A stretch of DNA of 64,000 bases from Allopusillimonas sp048270225 (GTDB taxonomy: Bacteria; Pseudomonadota; Gammaproteobacteria; Burkholderiales; Burkholderiaceae_B): positions 744,001 through 808,000 of the forward strand of contig JBLWTG010000001.1 in assembly GCA_048270225.1 (NCBI GenBank), in the 5' to 3' direction. The notes beneath the pieces are model-generated. The model was given only the letters and a program-made list of their open reading frames with translations, searched no databases and was not told the origin of the DNA. Made by a program: the position numbers and the translations under genes. Positions within the stretch are counted from its first letter, which is position 1; every line of letters begins with the position of its first letter. Of the stretch, positions 52,783 to 61,096 are shown one piece after another.

Positions 52783-53664
52783 CTATGTCGTATCCGGCGC
52801 TCTGCTGTGGGCATCAAGGTGGCGCAGAAAAGCCTGCAGTACATGAGCGTGTTCACGTTCGCGCAGGTAGTACACATATTCATTCATGTGCAGCGATATA
52901 TCGCTGATGTCGATAACGCAACAAGCATCGTGTGCAGGAATTTCGCGCAGCGGAATCAGGCTGCAGCCCAGCCCGTTCTGGATGGCCCAATGGATGGCTT
53001 CGCGGCTGGCAATCTCGATGCATTTGCGCGGCTGTACGTTGATCGTCTTCAGGGCGTCCAGAGTTGTCTGGCGTGTCATGGAGCCCGGTTCGCGCAATAG
53101 CAAGGTATGTGGCGCAAGGTCGGCCAGGCGGGCCTGCTTGCGCTGCGCCAGGGGATGCCCGCAAGGGGCGACAATTTTCAGGCTGTCTTCTGCCAGCAGC
53201 CTGCGTCGCAGACGTTCGTCCTGCAGCAGCGTCGAGGACGAGACTGCGTCCAGACGGTAGGCCAGCAGATCGTCCAGCACCTCTCGCGAATTGCCCTGGA
53301 GGAAGGCAATATCAATGTCCGGATAACTGGCATGAAAATCCCTTATGCACGGCATGATGTAGTAGGGGCCGGTCGCGCCGACACGCAGGTTTCCCAGCCG
53401 CAGGTCGCGGGCATCCCGTAAAGAAAAATCGATTCTGGTTGCCATGTGCAGGATGTTTTCTACCTGAGGCAGCAGACGTTGGCCTTCGGGTGTGAGCGAC
53501 AGGCCTTTGCCCAGTCTGTGAAAGAGTTCGACACCATAGCGTTTTTCGAGCTGGCGCAGGTGCGTGGTGACTGTGGGTTGGCTGACGCCCAGCAGACGAG
53601 CTGCCTGGGTAATGTTGCCGCTGCGGGCCACGGCATGAAACGAACGGAATTCCAGGGTCAGCAT
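52783..53664 (-). CDS. LysR-family transcriptional regulator
   Basis: The 293-residue protein has the N-terminal winged HTH (EFRSFHAVARSGNITQAARL and GVSQPTVTTHLRQLEKRYGV) and a substrate-binding domain (LRVGATGPYYIMPCIRDFHA; GLGCSLIPLREIPA). It is divergent from the lipoprotein/phospholipase operon across a 141-base gap, the usual arrangement for a LysR activator and its target. It weakly recalls the LysR regulators linked to aminoethylphosphonate breakdown, which would suit a phosphate-ester context, but that is only an impression. No ligand can be deduced. Confidence 0.9.
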   Translation of the reverse strand: MLTLEFRSFHAVARSGNITQAARLLGVSQPTVTTHLRQLEKRYGVELFHRLGKGLSLTPEGQRLLPQVENILHMATRIDFSLRDARDLRLGNLRVGATGPYYIMPCIRDFHASYPDIDIAFLQGNSREVLDDLLAYRLDAVSSSTLLQDERLRRRLLAEDSLKIVAPCGHPLAQRKQARLADLAPHTLLLREPGSMTRQTTLDALKTINVQPRKCIEIASREAIHWAIQNGLGCSLIPLREIPAHDACCVIDISDISLHMNEYVYYLREREHAHVLQAFLRHLDAHSRAPDTT

Positions 53665-53805
53665 AAGCAGCGCGGTGATAGAGGTCAGCAGAGCGCCAAA
53701 TTATCGAATATGACTATTACAGAAATTGGTGCATCTGTCATCGCGGCACAACTTCCTCTACCCATAATCGCCACCTGAAAGCCTGGCTCCAGGCTGTTTT
53801 TCCGG
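53665..53805. promoter_or_regulatory. Divergent region between the LysR gene and the lipoprotein operon
   Basis: The 141-base gap should contain the LysR binding site. An AT-rich segment (53698-53730) is the best candidate, but no clear T-N11-A dyad or promoter pair stands out. Confidence 0.4.
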
Positions 53806-55995
53806 ATGGCAATCATGAACATAAAGAATAGGGCCAGCGCGTCTTTACGCCAGCCTGGCTGGCGCAGCCTTGTCGCGTGGACGGCGTGCGCGGTTTTGCT
53901 GACGGCGTGTGGCGGAGGCGGCGACAGCACAACTGCCGACGCGTCTGGGCCGCCGCCTCTGGTCAACGAGGGAAGCAGCGCGCACAAAGTGCTGTTGGTG
54001 CAGGTCGATGGGCTGACCTACGACGCCCTGGCCGATCGCGTCAGTCAGCAGGCTCCTGTGCTGTCGCCTCTGCATTATGCACCGGCGTTGACAGGCGGCT
54101 ACACGGGAACGGAAACGGAGCAACGCACAACGGCAGCACCTGGTTCAGGCTCGGTGGTTACGGGCGTCTGGGCCAATCAGCATGGCATTGTGAAGGATGA
54201 GCCCGATCAGGCCCTGGCGCCTGCCGCTGCAGATCTGTTTGGCATGCTGCACGCGCAGTTGCCCGGTGTCCAGACGGCGCTGATCGCCGCGACTTCCTTG
54301 TACCCCTCACTGCTGAAAGCCTCGGTCAACACGGGGGCGATAAGCGTAGTTGCCGATTGCTCAGGTTCTGATGCCTGCGTAACGAAGCAGGGCGGCGAGC
54401 AACTGACCCGGGGCGCAGATCTGGTCATGCTGCAATATCATGCCCCTGCGGAAGCCGCCAGGCAATATGGATTGGGCAGTGAGCAATATCGCTCCGCCGT
54501 CGCACAGGTGTCGGGGCAGATGAGTGAGTTGCTCGCCATTATTGATCAGCGCACTGCGGTGGACGCGAAGGAGGACTGGCTGGTCATGCTGACGTCTGCC
54601 TACGGCCTGGACGAGTATGGCACGGCCAGCGGTTCCCAGTTTCCGCGCAACAAGACGGTATTCATCGCCAGCAACAAGGCGTTGCCGGCTCTGGTGCTGG
54701 CACAGCAGCGCGCAACAAAGGCATCGGGCGCAGCAAAGACATCGGGCGCAGCGTCATCGTCGGGCAGTGCAGCGACTGCCGGTTCGGCTGGCAGGGCAAG
54801 CCTTGCAGCCGGTGCTCGCAGCACTGCGGATATGAGTGACTGGCTGGCCATTGTTGATATAGCGCCTACGGTGCTGCGACAGCTGGACCTGCCGCTTTCC
54901 AGCGAAGACTATCGCTTCAGCGGCAATGCGCTGCAGGTCAAGGGCAGTATCAGAGCCTTGGATTATGTTGCCGATGAGGAAGCGGCTTCGATTGCGCTGA
55001 ACTGGCGACTGAGCGGTGCGGATCAGCAGGCCGTCAAACTGTATCGCGATGGCGTCCTGCTGGCGACCCTGCCGGCGGGGACGACGGATTATCTTGACGA
55101 TCAGCTGCCGGCGCGCGATGCGCAGGGTCGCTACCGCCATCGCTACACCGTTGCGGTGGGCGATGCCATGACGTCGGCGCGGGCCGAGATCGGCTACACG
55201 CCGCCGCCTCAATTGGCGCCTACGCTGGTCAATGATCTTGCTGTGTATTACCCACTGGCGAGCTTGCCGGCGGTCGATGCCAGGAGCGGGTCGACGCTGG
55301 GGGCCTGGGCGGTCGATGCGGATGGCGGATCGATCATCCCGGCTGACATGTTCGGTACGGATGCAGGCGGACATGCACTGCATGTGGACAGCAGCGTGCG
55401 CAATGCTGCCGGCCTGGCCGGATACCGGCTCGTCCTGAATCGCGATGTGACCAATGATAGCGCCGTGCAGGGCTTTACCATCGGTTTCTGGCTGCGTCCG
55501 GAAGCCAGCTGCACGCAGTACGGTTACGGTGCTTCGGTGCTGGCAAATAAAAACTATGACTCTGGCAACACGCCGGGCCTGGCGATAGGTTTGTTCAACC
55601 GCAACGGCTGCGATCTGCGCTTTAACACTGGGGATGGTTCGTCGCGGGACGAGGCGCAGGGCTATCAGGTGACGGCTGATCAGTGGGCGTATGTCGCCAT
55701 TTCCATCGACAAGGCGGCCAAACGCATGAACGCCTATGTATTCGATACGAAAAATGGCCAGCAGAACGGCACGCTGCCGCTGCGCGATTCCATCCTGGCA
55801 GCGCTGGGCGGCAGCCGGACCAACACGCTGGGCGTGGGCGATGACAGCACGGGGCGCTATAACGCGCGCTGGAATCCTTCCTTCAATGTGGCGATGGCCT
55901 ACGGCGATTTTGCTGTGTGGGAGCGCGTGCTGACGCTCGATGAGCTGTCCAGCATTTATGCCTCTCGCCAGCCGCTTTCCACACTGCTTCCCTGA
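53806..55995 (+). CDS. Lipoprotein with alkaline-phosphatase-like and LamG domains, probable pseudoenzyme
   Basis: The 729-residue protein has a lipoprotein signal (LTAC, Cys35). Residues ~60-390 have an alkaline phosphatase/phosphodiesterase-superfamily pattern: KVLLVQVDGLTYDAL with Asp68, RTTAAPGSGSVVTGVW with a possible nucleophile Thr108/109, and IVDIAPTVLRQL. The metal-ligand motifs of the family seem lost: residues 211-222 (YHAPAEAARQYG) replace the usual D..DH.GH segment, and SAYG (264-267) replaces SDHG. An Ala/Ser/Gly-rich linker (~305-335) precedes a fibronectin-like stretch and a C-terminal LamG/concanavalin-like domain (~480-729). It is probably exposed in the outer membrane. It heads an operon with a small lipoprotein and a phospholipase C. 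Binding rather than hydrolysis is inferred. Confidence 0.7.
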   Translation: MAIMNIKNRASASLRQPGWRSLVAWTACAVLLTACGGGGDSTTADASGPPPLVNEGSSAHKVLLVQVDGLTYDALADRVSQQAPVLSPLHYAPALTGGYTGTETEQRTTAAPGSGSVVTGVWANQHGIVKDEPDQALAPAAADLFGMLHAQLPGVQTALIAATSLYPSLLKASVNTGAISVVADCSGSDACVTKQGGEQLTRGADLVMLQYHAPAEAARQYGLGSEQYRSAVAQVSGQMSELLAIIDQRTAVDAKEDWLVMLTSAYGLDEYGTASGSQFPRNKTVFIASNKALPALVLAQQRATKASGAAKTSGAASSSGSAATAGSAGRASLAAGARSTADMSDWLAIVDIAPTVLRQLDLPLSSEDYRFSGNALQVKGSIRALDYVADEEAASIALNWRLSGADQQAVKLYRDGVLLATLPAGTTDYLDDQLPARDAQGRYRHRYTVAVGDAMTSARAEIGYTPPPQLAPTLVNDLAVYYPLASLPAVDARSGSTLGAWAVDADGGSIIPADMFGTDAGGHALHVDSSVRNAAGLAGYRLVLNRDVTNDSAVQGFTIGFWLRPEASCTQYGYGASVLANKNYDSGNTPGLAIGLFNRNGCDLRFNTGDGSSRDEAQGYQVTADQWAYVAISIDKAAKRMNAYVFDTKNGQQNGTLPLRDSILAALGGSRTNTLGVGDDSTGRYNARWNPSFNVAMAYGDFAVWERVLTLDELSSIYASRQPLSTLLP

Positions 55996-56021
55996 CTCTT
56001 TTCACCAACAGGATCAAGAGA

Positions 56022-56210
56022 ATGAACACTACTCATCCAGGATATCCGGCTCGCCGGTCGTGGTTGTTGCGTCTGGCAGCACCGATGTTGCTGGCGCTGG
56101 CGTTGACCGCCTGCGGCGGTTCTGGCGACGACCAGGGCGGTGGCGGCACGCCCGAAAACCCCGGATCTCCTCAGCCCGGCAAGCCCGCCGACCTGCATTG
56201 CGCTCCCTGA
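56022..56210 (+). CDS. Small lipoprotein of unknown function
   Basis: The 62-residue protein has a signal with RRSWLLRLAAPMLLALALTA and a lipobox LTAC (Cys31). Only about 30 residues follow, rich in Gly, Pro and Asp, with a final Cys (DLHCAP). Its CGGSGDD start after the lipobox resembles the CGGGGD of the large lipoprotein upstream, so it might be a remnant duplicate of that N-terminus. Equally it may be a real small partner of the phospholipase. It lies 26 bases behind one gene and 21 before the other, within an operon. I do not recognise a family. Confidence 0.55.
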   Translation: MNTTHPGYPARRSWLLRLAAPMLLALALTACGGSGDDQGGGGTPENPGSPQPGKPADLHCAP

Positions 56211-56231
56211 TACTTACACGTGGAATTCAAG

Positions 56232-58412
56232 ATGACTTCAAGACGAAATTTCCTGCGCGGCATCGCCTCCTCGGGCCTGGCCGCCACGACACTCGCCACT
56301 TTTCCACCCAGCATACGCCGCGCCCTGGCGATACCGGCCAATAACAAGACGGGCAGCATCAAGGATGTTGAACATATTGTGGTGCTGATGCAAGAGAACC
56401 GGTCTTTCGACCATTATTTCGGCACACTCAAGGGTGTGCGCGGCTTTGGCGATCGCTTTACCATCCCTTTGCCGGGTCAGCGCACAGTCTGGCAGCAGCG
56501 CGATGCGAAGGGCGTCGAGATTTCACCCTATCACCTGGACGGCAGCAAGGGTAACGCACAACGGGTGGACGGCACGCCTCATAGCTGGATAGATGGCCAG
56601 AACGCCTGGGACCATGGCCGCATGTCGGAATGGCCGCGGTACAAGAACGCGCATTCCATGGGGCATTTCCAAGAGGAGGAAATACCGTTTCAGTTTGCCC
56701 TGGCCAATGCCTTCACGCTCTGTGACGCCTATCATTGTTCAATGCATACTGGCACCAACTCCAACCGATTGTTTTTGTGGAGCGGCAGCAATGGACCCAC
56801 CGGGGCTGGCGTGGCGGTGGTCAACAATGCGTGGGATGGCATAGATCTGTCAGTAAAGGGTTACGAATGGACGACTTATCCCGAGCGGTTGCAGGCGGCA
56901 GGGGTGAGCTGGATGGTCTACCAGAATATGCCGGACAATTTCACTGATAATTCGCTTGCAGGTTTCAAGCAGTATCGGCAGGCCAATGAAGCGTCGGGCA
57001 AGCCCGTCGGTATTACGGGACAATATCCTGCCTACGAAGATGCGGACGATGCTGCAAATCCTTTGTACAAGGGCATAGCCAACACAATGCCGGATGGAGG
57101 GTTCATGGAGCGCATCCGTGAGGATGTCAAGAACAATACCTTGCCGCAGGTGTCATGGGTAGTTGCGCCGGCCACATATTCCGAGCACCCCGGCCCGTCC
57201 AGTCCGGTGCAGGGCGCCTGGTATATACAGACGCTGCTGGATGCGCTGACGTCCAATCCGGAGGTGTGGAGCAAAACGGTGTTGCTGGTCAATTTCGACG
57301 AAAACGACGGATATTTCGACCATTGTCCGTCGCCTTCTGCACCATCCATCAATCCGGATGGCTCGATGGCGGGCAAATCGACCCTGCCGCAGGCGGATCT
57401 TGATCCCGAGTATTTCAATCACCCGACGCCGCCGGGCATGACCGGGCAGCCGCCCAGCGATGGCAGAGTCTATGGGCCGGGTGTCCGCGTGCCCATGTAT
57501 GTCATTTCGCCGTGGAGTCGCGGCGGATGGGTCAATTCTCAGGTGTTTGATCACACGTCGACCATTCGTTTCATCGAAGCGCGTTTCGGCGTGTCTGAGC
57601 CGAATATCAGTCCTTATCGGCGCGCAGTGTGTGGCGATCTGACCAGCGCGTTCAATTTCGAGTCGCCCAACGATGAGCTGCCGCTGACGCTTGCAGGGCG
57701 AAAGAGCAAGGAGCAGGCGGACACGCTGCGTCAGGAACAGGAGCGTCTGGCGCAGGTGCCGCTTCCCGCAGATCCTGATACGCCAAGGCAGTATACGGGT
57801 GTACGGCCATCGCGCGCCATGCCCTACGAATTGCATGTGAGTGCGCGCTGTCATCCGGGCCAGGGCGTGCAGCTGCTGTTTGCCAACAGCGGCAAGGCCG
57901 CTGCGGTTTTTCACGTTTACGACAAGTTCAACCTGGATGCGATACCGCGCCGCTTCGTGGTCGAGGCGGGCAAGACGCTGGATGACAGCTGGGAGATTGC
58001 GGGTGGCAATATCGGCCGCTACGACTTGTGGGTACTGGGCCCGAATGGCTTTCACCGCCATTTCAAGGGCGATACGGGGCCGCTGGGCATGGAGAAGGCG
58101 GCAGCGCCCGAAATCCGGGTGTGCTACGACGTGGCCAATGGGAATGTCTATGCGCAGATGATGAATGGCGGGGGCTCGCCCTGCACGTTCACCGTGCAGG
58201 CTGAGATGTACCGCGAGGATGGCCCCTGGGAGCTTGAGGTGCCTGCAGGCGGCAGCAGTGAGCTGTCCTGGGACCTGTCGGGCAGCGGCCGCTGGTATGA
58301 CTTCTCGGTTCGCAGCAGCAGCGACTCAGCCTATTACCGACGGTTTGCCGGTCGTGTAGAGACTGGCGAGCATGGCGTAAGCGATCCAGCCCTGGGTATG
58401 GAGTCGTTCTAG
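56232..58412 (+). CDS. plcN: Phospholipase C, phosphocholine-type, Tat-exported
   Basis: From ATG 56232 the protein has 726 residues and a twin-arginine signal (SRRNFLRGIASSG). The catalytic domain has the phosphoesterase-family motif QENRSFDHYFG, then HTGTNSNRLFLWSG and VNFDENDGYFDH. C-terminal repeats of the bacterial phospholipase C type follow (PYELHVSARCHPGQGVQLLF and WDLSGSGRWYDFSV). Relatives such as Pseudomonas PlcN/PlcH hydrolyse phosphatidylcholine after Tat export and leave the cell by type II secretion; a type II operon is 38 bases away on the other strand. The choice between haemolytic and non-haemolytic type is uncertain. GTG 56220 is an alternative start. Confidence 0.88.
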   Translation: MTSRRNFLRGIASSGLAATTLATFPPSIRRALAIPANNKTGSIKDVEHIVVLMQENRSFDHYFGTLKGVRGFGDRFTIPLPGQRTVWQQRDAKGVEISPYHLDGSKGNAQRVDGTPHSWIDGQNAWDHGRMSEWPRYKNAHSMGHFQEEEIPFQFALANAFTLCDAYHCSMHTGTNSNRLFLWSGSNGPTGAGVAVVNNAWDGIDLSVKGYEWTTYPERLQAAGVSWMVYQNMPDNFTDNSLAGFKQYRQANEASGKPVGITGQYPAYEDADDAANPLYKGIANTMPDGGFMERIREDVKNNTLPQVSWVVAPATYSEHPGPSSPVQGAWYIQTLLDALTSNPEVWSKTVLLVNFDENDGYFDHCPSPSAPSINPDGSMAGKSTLPQADLDPEYFNHPTPPGMTGQPPSDGRVYGPGVRVPMYVISPWSRGGWVNSQVFDHTSTIRFIEARFGVSEPNISPYRRAVCGDLTSAFNFESPNDELPLTLAGRKSKEQADTLRQEQERLAQVPLPADPDTPRQYTGVRPSRAMPYELHVSARCHPGQGVQLLFANSGKAAAVFHVYDKFNLDAIPRRFVVEAGKTLDDSWEIAGGNIGRYDLWVLGPNGFHRHFKGDTGPLGMEKAAAPEIRVCYDVANGNVYAQMMNGGGSPCTFTVQAEMYREDGPWELEVPAGGSSELSWDLSGSGRWYDFSVRSSSDSAYYRRFAGRVETGEHGVSDPALGMESF

Positions 58413-58450
58413 TATTGGGTGGATGCAGCAAGGCGCCATAGGCAGGCGCT

Positions 58451-59662
58451 TTACTGCACCAGCTGGTTGATTTCGATAATGGGCAGCATGACGGCCAGTA
58501 CGATGGCCAGTACGATGCCGCCCATGACCAGAATCATCATGGGTTCGAGAATGGCCGTCATCGTCATGGCCCGCCGTTCGAGGTCGGTGGACAATGTCGT
58601 GGCGGCTCTTTCCAGCATGGGCGGAAGTTCACCGGTCCGCTCACCGCTGCCGATAAGATGCAGCAACAGAGGCGGAAACTGCCGCTGAGCCTGCAACGCA
58701 CTGGCCAGTGAACTGCCTTCGCGAACACGGGCCGCGGCATCCTGGATACTGGCACGCAATTTATCGTTGGAGACGGTGCGTCGGGCGGCATCCAGCGCAG
58801 CGAGCAAGGGCACGCTGCTGCTGGTCAGGATGGCAAGCGTTGCCGCAAACCGGGCGATATCCACTCCCATGATGTAGCGGCCCGCCATGGGCATGCGCAG
58901 CAGCCGCGCATGCCATGCCATCCGTGCGGCTGGATTGCGCAGACGCAAGCGCCACAGCGCAAACAGCATGAGCAGGGCGATTGCCGCGACCAGCCCCCAC
59001 TCGCGCACCCAGTCGCTGCCACGTATCATCAGCCGTGTCAGCAGAGGCAGGGCTTGTTGCGTCTGAGCGAATGCACCGACCACCTGGGGCACCACGTAGC
59101 TGAGCAGGAAAATCACAATTGCGATGGACACCAGCATGACGATGACCGGGTAGATGAACGCGGTCAGCAGTTTGTTGCGCAGGGCGCCGCGCGATTCGAT
59201 GTAGTCCGCCAGTTTTTCCAGTACATGATCGAGCTCTCCGGATTGTTCGCCGGCATCCACCAGGGCTTGATAGATTTCGGGGAAATCCCTGGGATGAGCG
59301 GCAAGCGCCTGGCCCAGGCGGTGGCCAGCGCGTATATCGGCGCGCACTGCCGCCAGCGTCTGGGCGACATGGCGCTGCTCTGCCTGCTCAATGGTGGCGC
59401 TCAGCGCCGCTTCGAGCGGCAGCCGGGCCACCAGCAGGCTGGCCAATTGCCGGGTGAGCCAGCCCAGTTCTGCGTCTGATATCCGTTTCTGGGTCAACGC
59501 GGCGGACAGGTTTCCGGACCGGCGGCCTGTCTCTTTGACATCAAGAGGGAGCAGGCCGCGCGCGCGTAGCGTCTGGCGCGCGCTGCGCGGACTGTCGGCA
59601 TCGACCAGGCCACGCTCATGGCGTCCCGTCTTGTCAACGGCCTGATACTGATAAGAAGGCAT
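58451..59662 (-). CDS. gspF: Type II secretion inner-membrane platform protein GspF
   Basis: The 403-residue protein has the GspF opening (PSYQYQAVDKTGRHERGLVD), two repeated T2SSF helical domains (LTRQLASLLVARLPLEAALS and FAATLAILTSSSVPLLAALD) and three membrane helices, the last at the C-terminus (MILVMGGIVLAIVLAVMLPI). It docks the GspE ATPase at the inner membrane and drives pseudopilus growth. It is last in the minus-strand gspN-D-E-F operon, 18 bases after gspE. Its end faces the phospholipase gene; a weak 7-bp hairpin overlaps its stop. Confidence 0.95.
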   Translation of the reverse strand: MPSYQYQAVDKTGRHERGLVDADSPRSARQTLRARGLLPLDVKETGRRSGNLSAALTQKRISDAELGWLTRQLASLLVARLPLEAALSATIEQAEQRHVAQTLAAVRADIRAGHRLGQALAAHPRDFPEIYQALVDAGEQSGELDHVLEKLADYIESRGALRNKLLTAFIYPVIVMLVSIAIVIFLLSYVVPQVVGAFAQTQQALPLLTRLMIRGSDWVREWGLVAAIALLMLFALWRLRLRNPAARMAWHARLLRMPMAGRYIMGVDIARFAATLAILTSSSVPLLAALDAARRTVSNDKLRASIQDAAARVREGSSLASALQAQRQFPPLLLHLIGSGERTGELPPMLERAATTLSTDLERRAMTMTAILEPMMILVMGGIVLAIVLAVMLPIIEINQLVQ

Positions 59663-59680
59663 GGTTTCCTTTTGTGGGGC

Positions 59681-61096
59681 TTATAAGTCGCGGGTGACGC
59701 GGGCCAATTCTTCCGTGCTGGTCACGCCTTGCTGTATCCAGCGCTGGCCATCCTCATGGAGCGTGCGCATGCCCGCGCGGCGCGCGGCTGCCCGCAAGGC
59801 TTGTTCGTCGGCGGCTCCGCCCAGGAGTGCGCGCGCTTCATCATCGACGACAAACAGTTCGTGAACGCCTGTTCGGCCGCTGTAGCCGGTGTGCGAGCAA
59901 TGCGTGCAGCCCGCGCTGTGCCAACGTGCGCTGCCGTCCGGTTGAACCTGCCGGCAATGGCCGCACAGTTTTCGGATCAGGCGCTGCGCCAGTACGCCTT
60001 GCAACGTGGAGGCCAGTAGAAAGGGTTCGATGCCCATGTCGACCAGGCGCGTGGCGGCCGATACCGCATCGTTGGTGTGCAGCGTGGCCAGCACGAGATG
60101 GCCGGTCAATGAGGCCTGAACCGCAATCTGGGCGGTTTCCAGGTCGCGGATTTCGCCTATCATGATGACATCGGGGTCCTGCCGCAAAATGGCGCGCAGG
60201 GCGGCTGCAAAGCTCAGGTCTATGCGGGCATTGACTTGTGTCTGACCTACCCCGGGCAGGTCGTATTCGATGGGATCTTCGACGGTGAGGATATTGGTCG
60301 TGCTGCTGTCCAGCCTGCCCAACGCCGCGTACAGCGTTGTGGTCTTGCCGCTGCCGGTGGGGCCCGTCACCAGCACAATGCCATGAGGCCTGTGTATCTG
60401 CGCGTCCAGTTGCGTCAGTACTTCGGGTGCCAGGCCCAGGCGTTCCAGCTCAAGCCTCCCGGCTGACTTGTCCAGCAGTCGCATGACGGCCCGTTCGCCA
60501 TGCGCGGTGGGCAGCGTGGAAACGCGGACATCGATGGGGCGGCCGCCCACCCGCAGGGCGATACGGCCATCCTGGGGGAGGCGTTTTTCCGCAATGTCCA
60601 GGCTGGCCATGATTTTGATACGCGACACCAGTGCGTTGTGCAGTGCGCGCCGCGGGCTCACGATGTTGCGCAGCGTGCCGTCCACGCGATAGCGGACCAT
60701 GGAGGTATTTTCGAATGGCTCTATGTGAATGTCGCTGGCGCCGTCCCGCGCCGCCTGCGTGAACAAGGCGTTGATCATGCGGATGACTGGTGCGTCGTCA
60801 TGCGCTTCTAGCAGGTCGGCGACCTCGGGGATATCCTGCATGAGCCGGTCCAGATCGATCTCGCTCGCGGCAGCGTCCACGACGGAGGCCGCATCGTCGC
60901 TTTGCGCATAGGTTGCGGCCAGCAGCGTGTCGAGCTCGGCGTCATCCACATGCCGCAGCGTCAGCTTGCCATGATGCCGGCAGGCTTCCGCCAGCGCCCA
61001 GGCTGGTGTGCGCGCACTATGCACCAGTACCGGTCCGGCACTGCTGGTCTGGATCAGCGCGCGATGGGTACGGGCCCATAGATACGGCAGTCTCAT
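59681..61096 (-). CDS. gspE: Type II secretion ATPase GspE
   Basis: From ATG 61096, which overlaps the gspD stop (ATGA), the protein has 471 residues. It shows DGASDIHIEPFE, Walker A GPTGSGKTTT, the Asp box LTVEDPIEYDL, Walker B VIMIGEIRDLET and the His box ATLHTNDA. A zinc-binding set is present (LCGHC, then GCTHCSHTG). It powers pseudopilus assembly for protein secretion. The N-terminal domain (RLPYLWARTHRALI) is short compared with many GspE proteins. It is distinct from the pilus ATPase PilQ earlier in the window. Confidence 0.96.
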   Translation of the reverse strand: MRLPYLWARTHRALIQTSSAGPVLVHSARTPAWALAEACRHHGKLTLRHVDDAELDTLLAATYAQSDDAASVVDAAASEIDLDRLMQDIPEVADLLEAHDDAPVIRMINALFTQAARDGASDIHIEPFENTSMVRYRVDGTLRNIVSPRRALHNALVSRIKIMASLDIAEKRLPQDGRIALRVGGRPIDVRVSTLPTAHGERAVMRLLDKSAGRLELERLGLAPEVLTQLDAQIHRPHGIVLVTGPTGSGKTTTLYAALGRLDSSTTNILTVEDPIEYDLPGVGQTQVNARIDLSFAAALRAILRQDPDVIMIGEIRDLETAQIAVQASLTGHLVLATLHTNDAVSAATRLVDMGIEPFLLASTLQGVLAQRLIRKLCGHCRQVQPDGSARWHSAGCTHCSHTGYSGRTGVHELFVVDDEARALLGGAADEQALRAAARRAGMRTLHEDGQRWIQQGVTSTEELARVTRDL

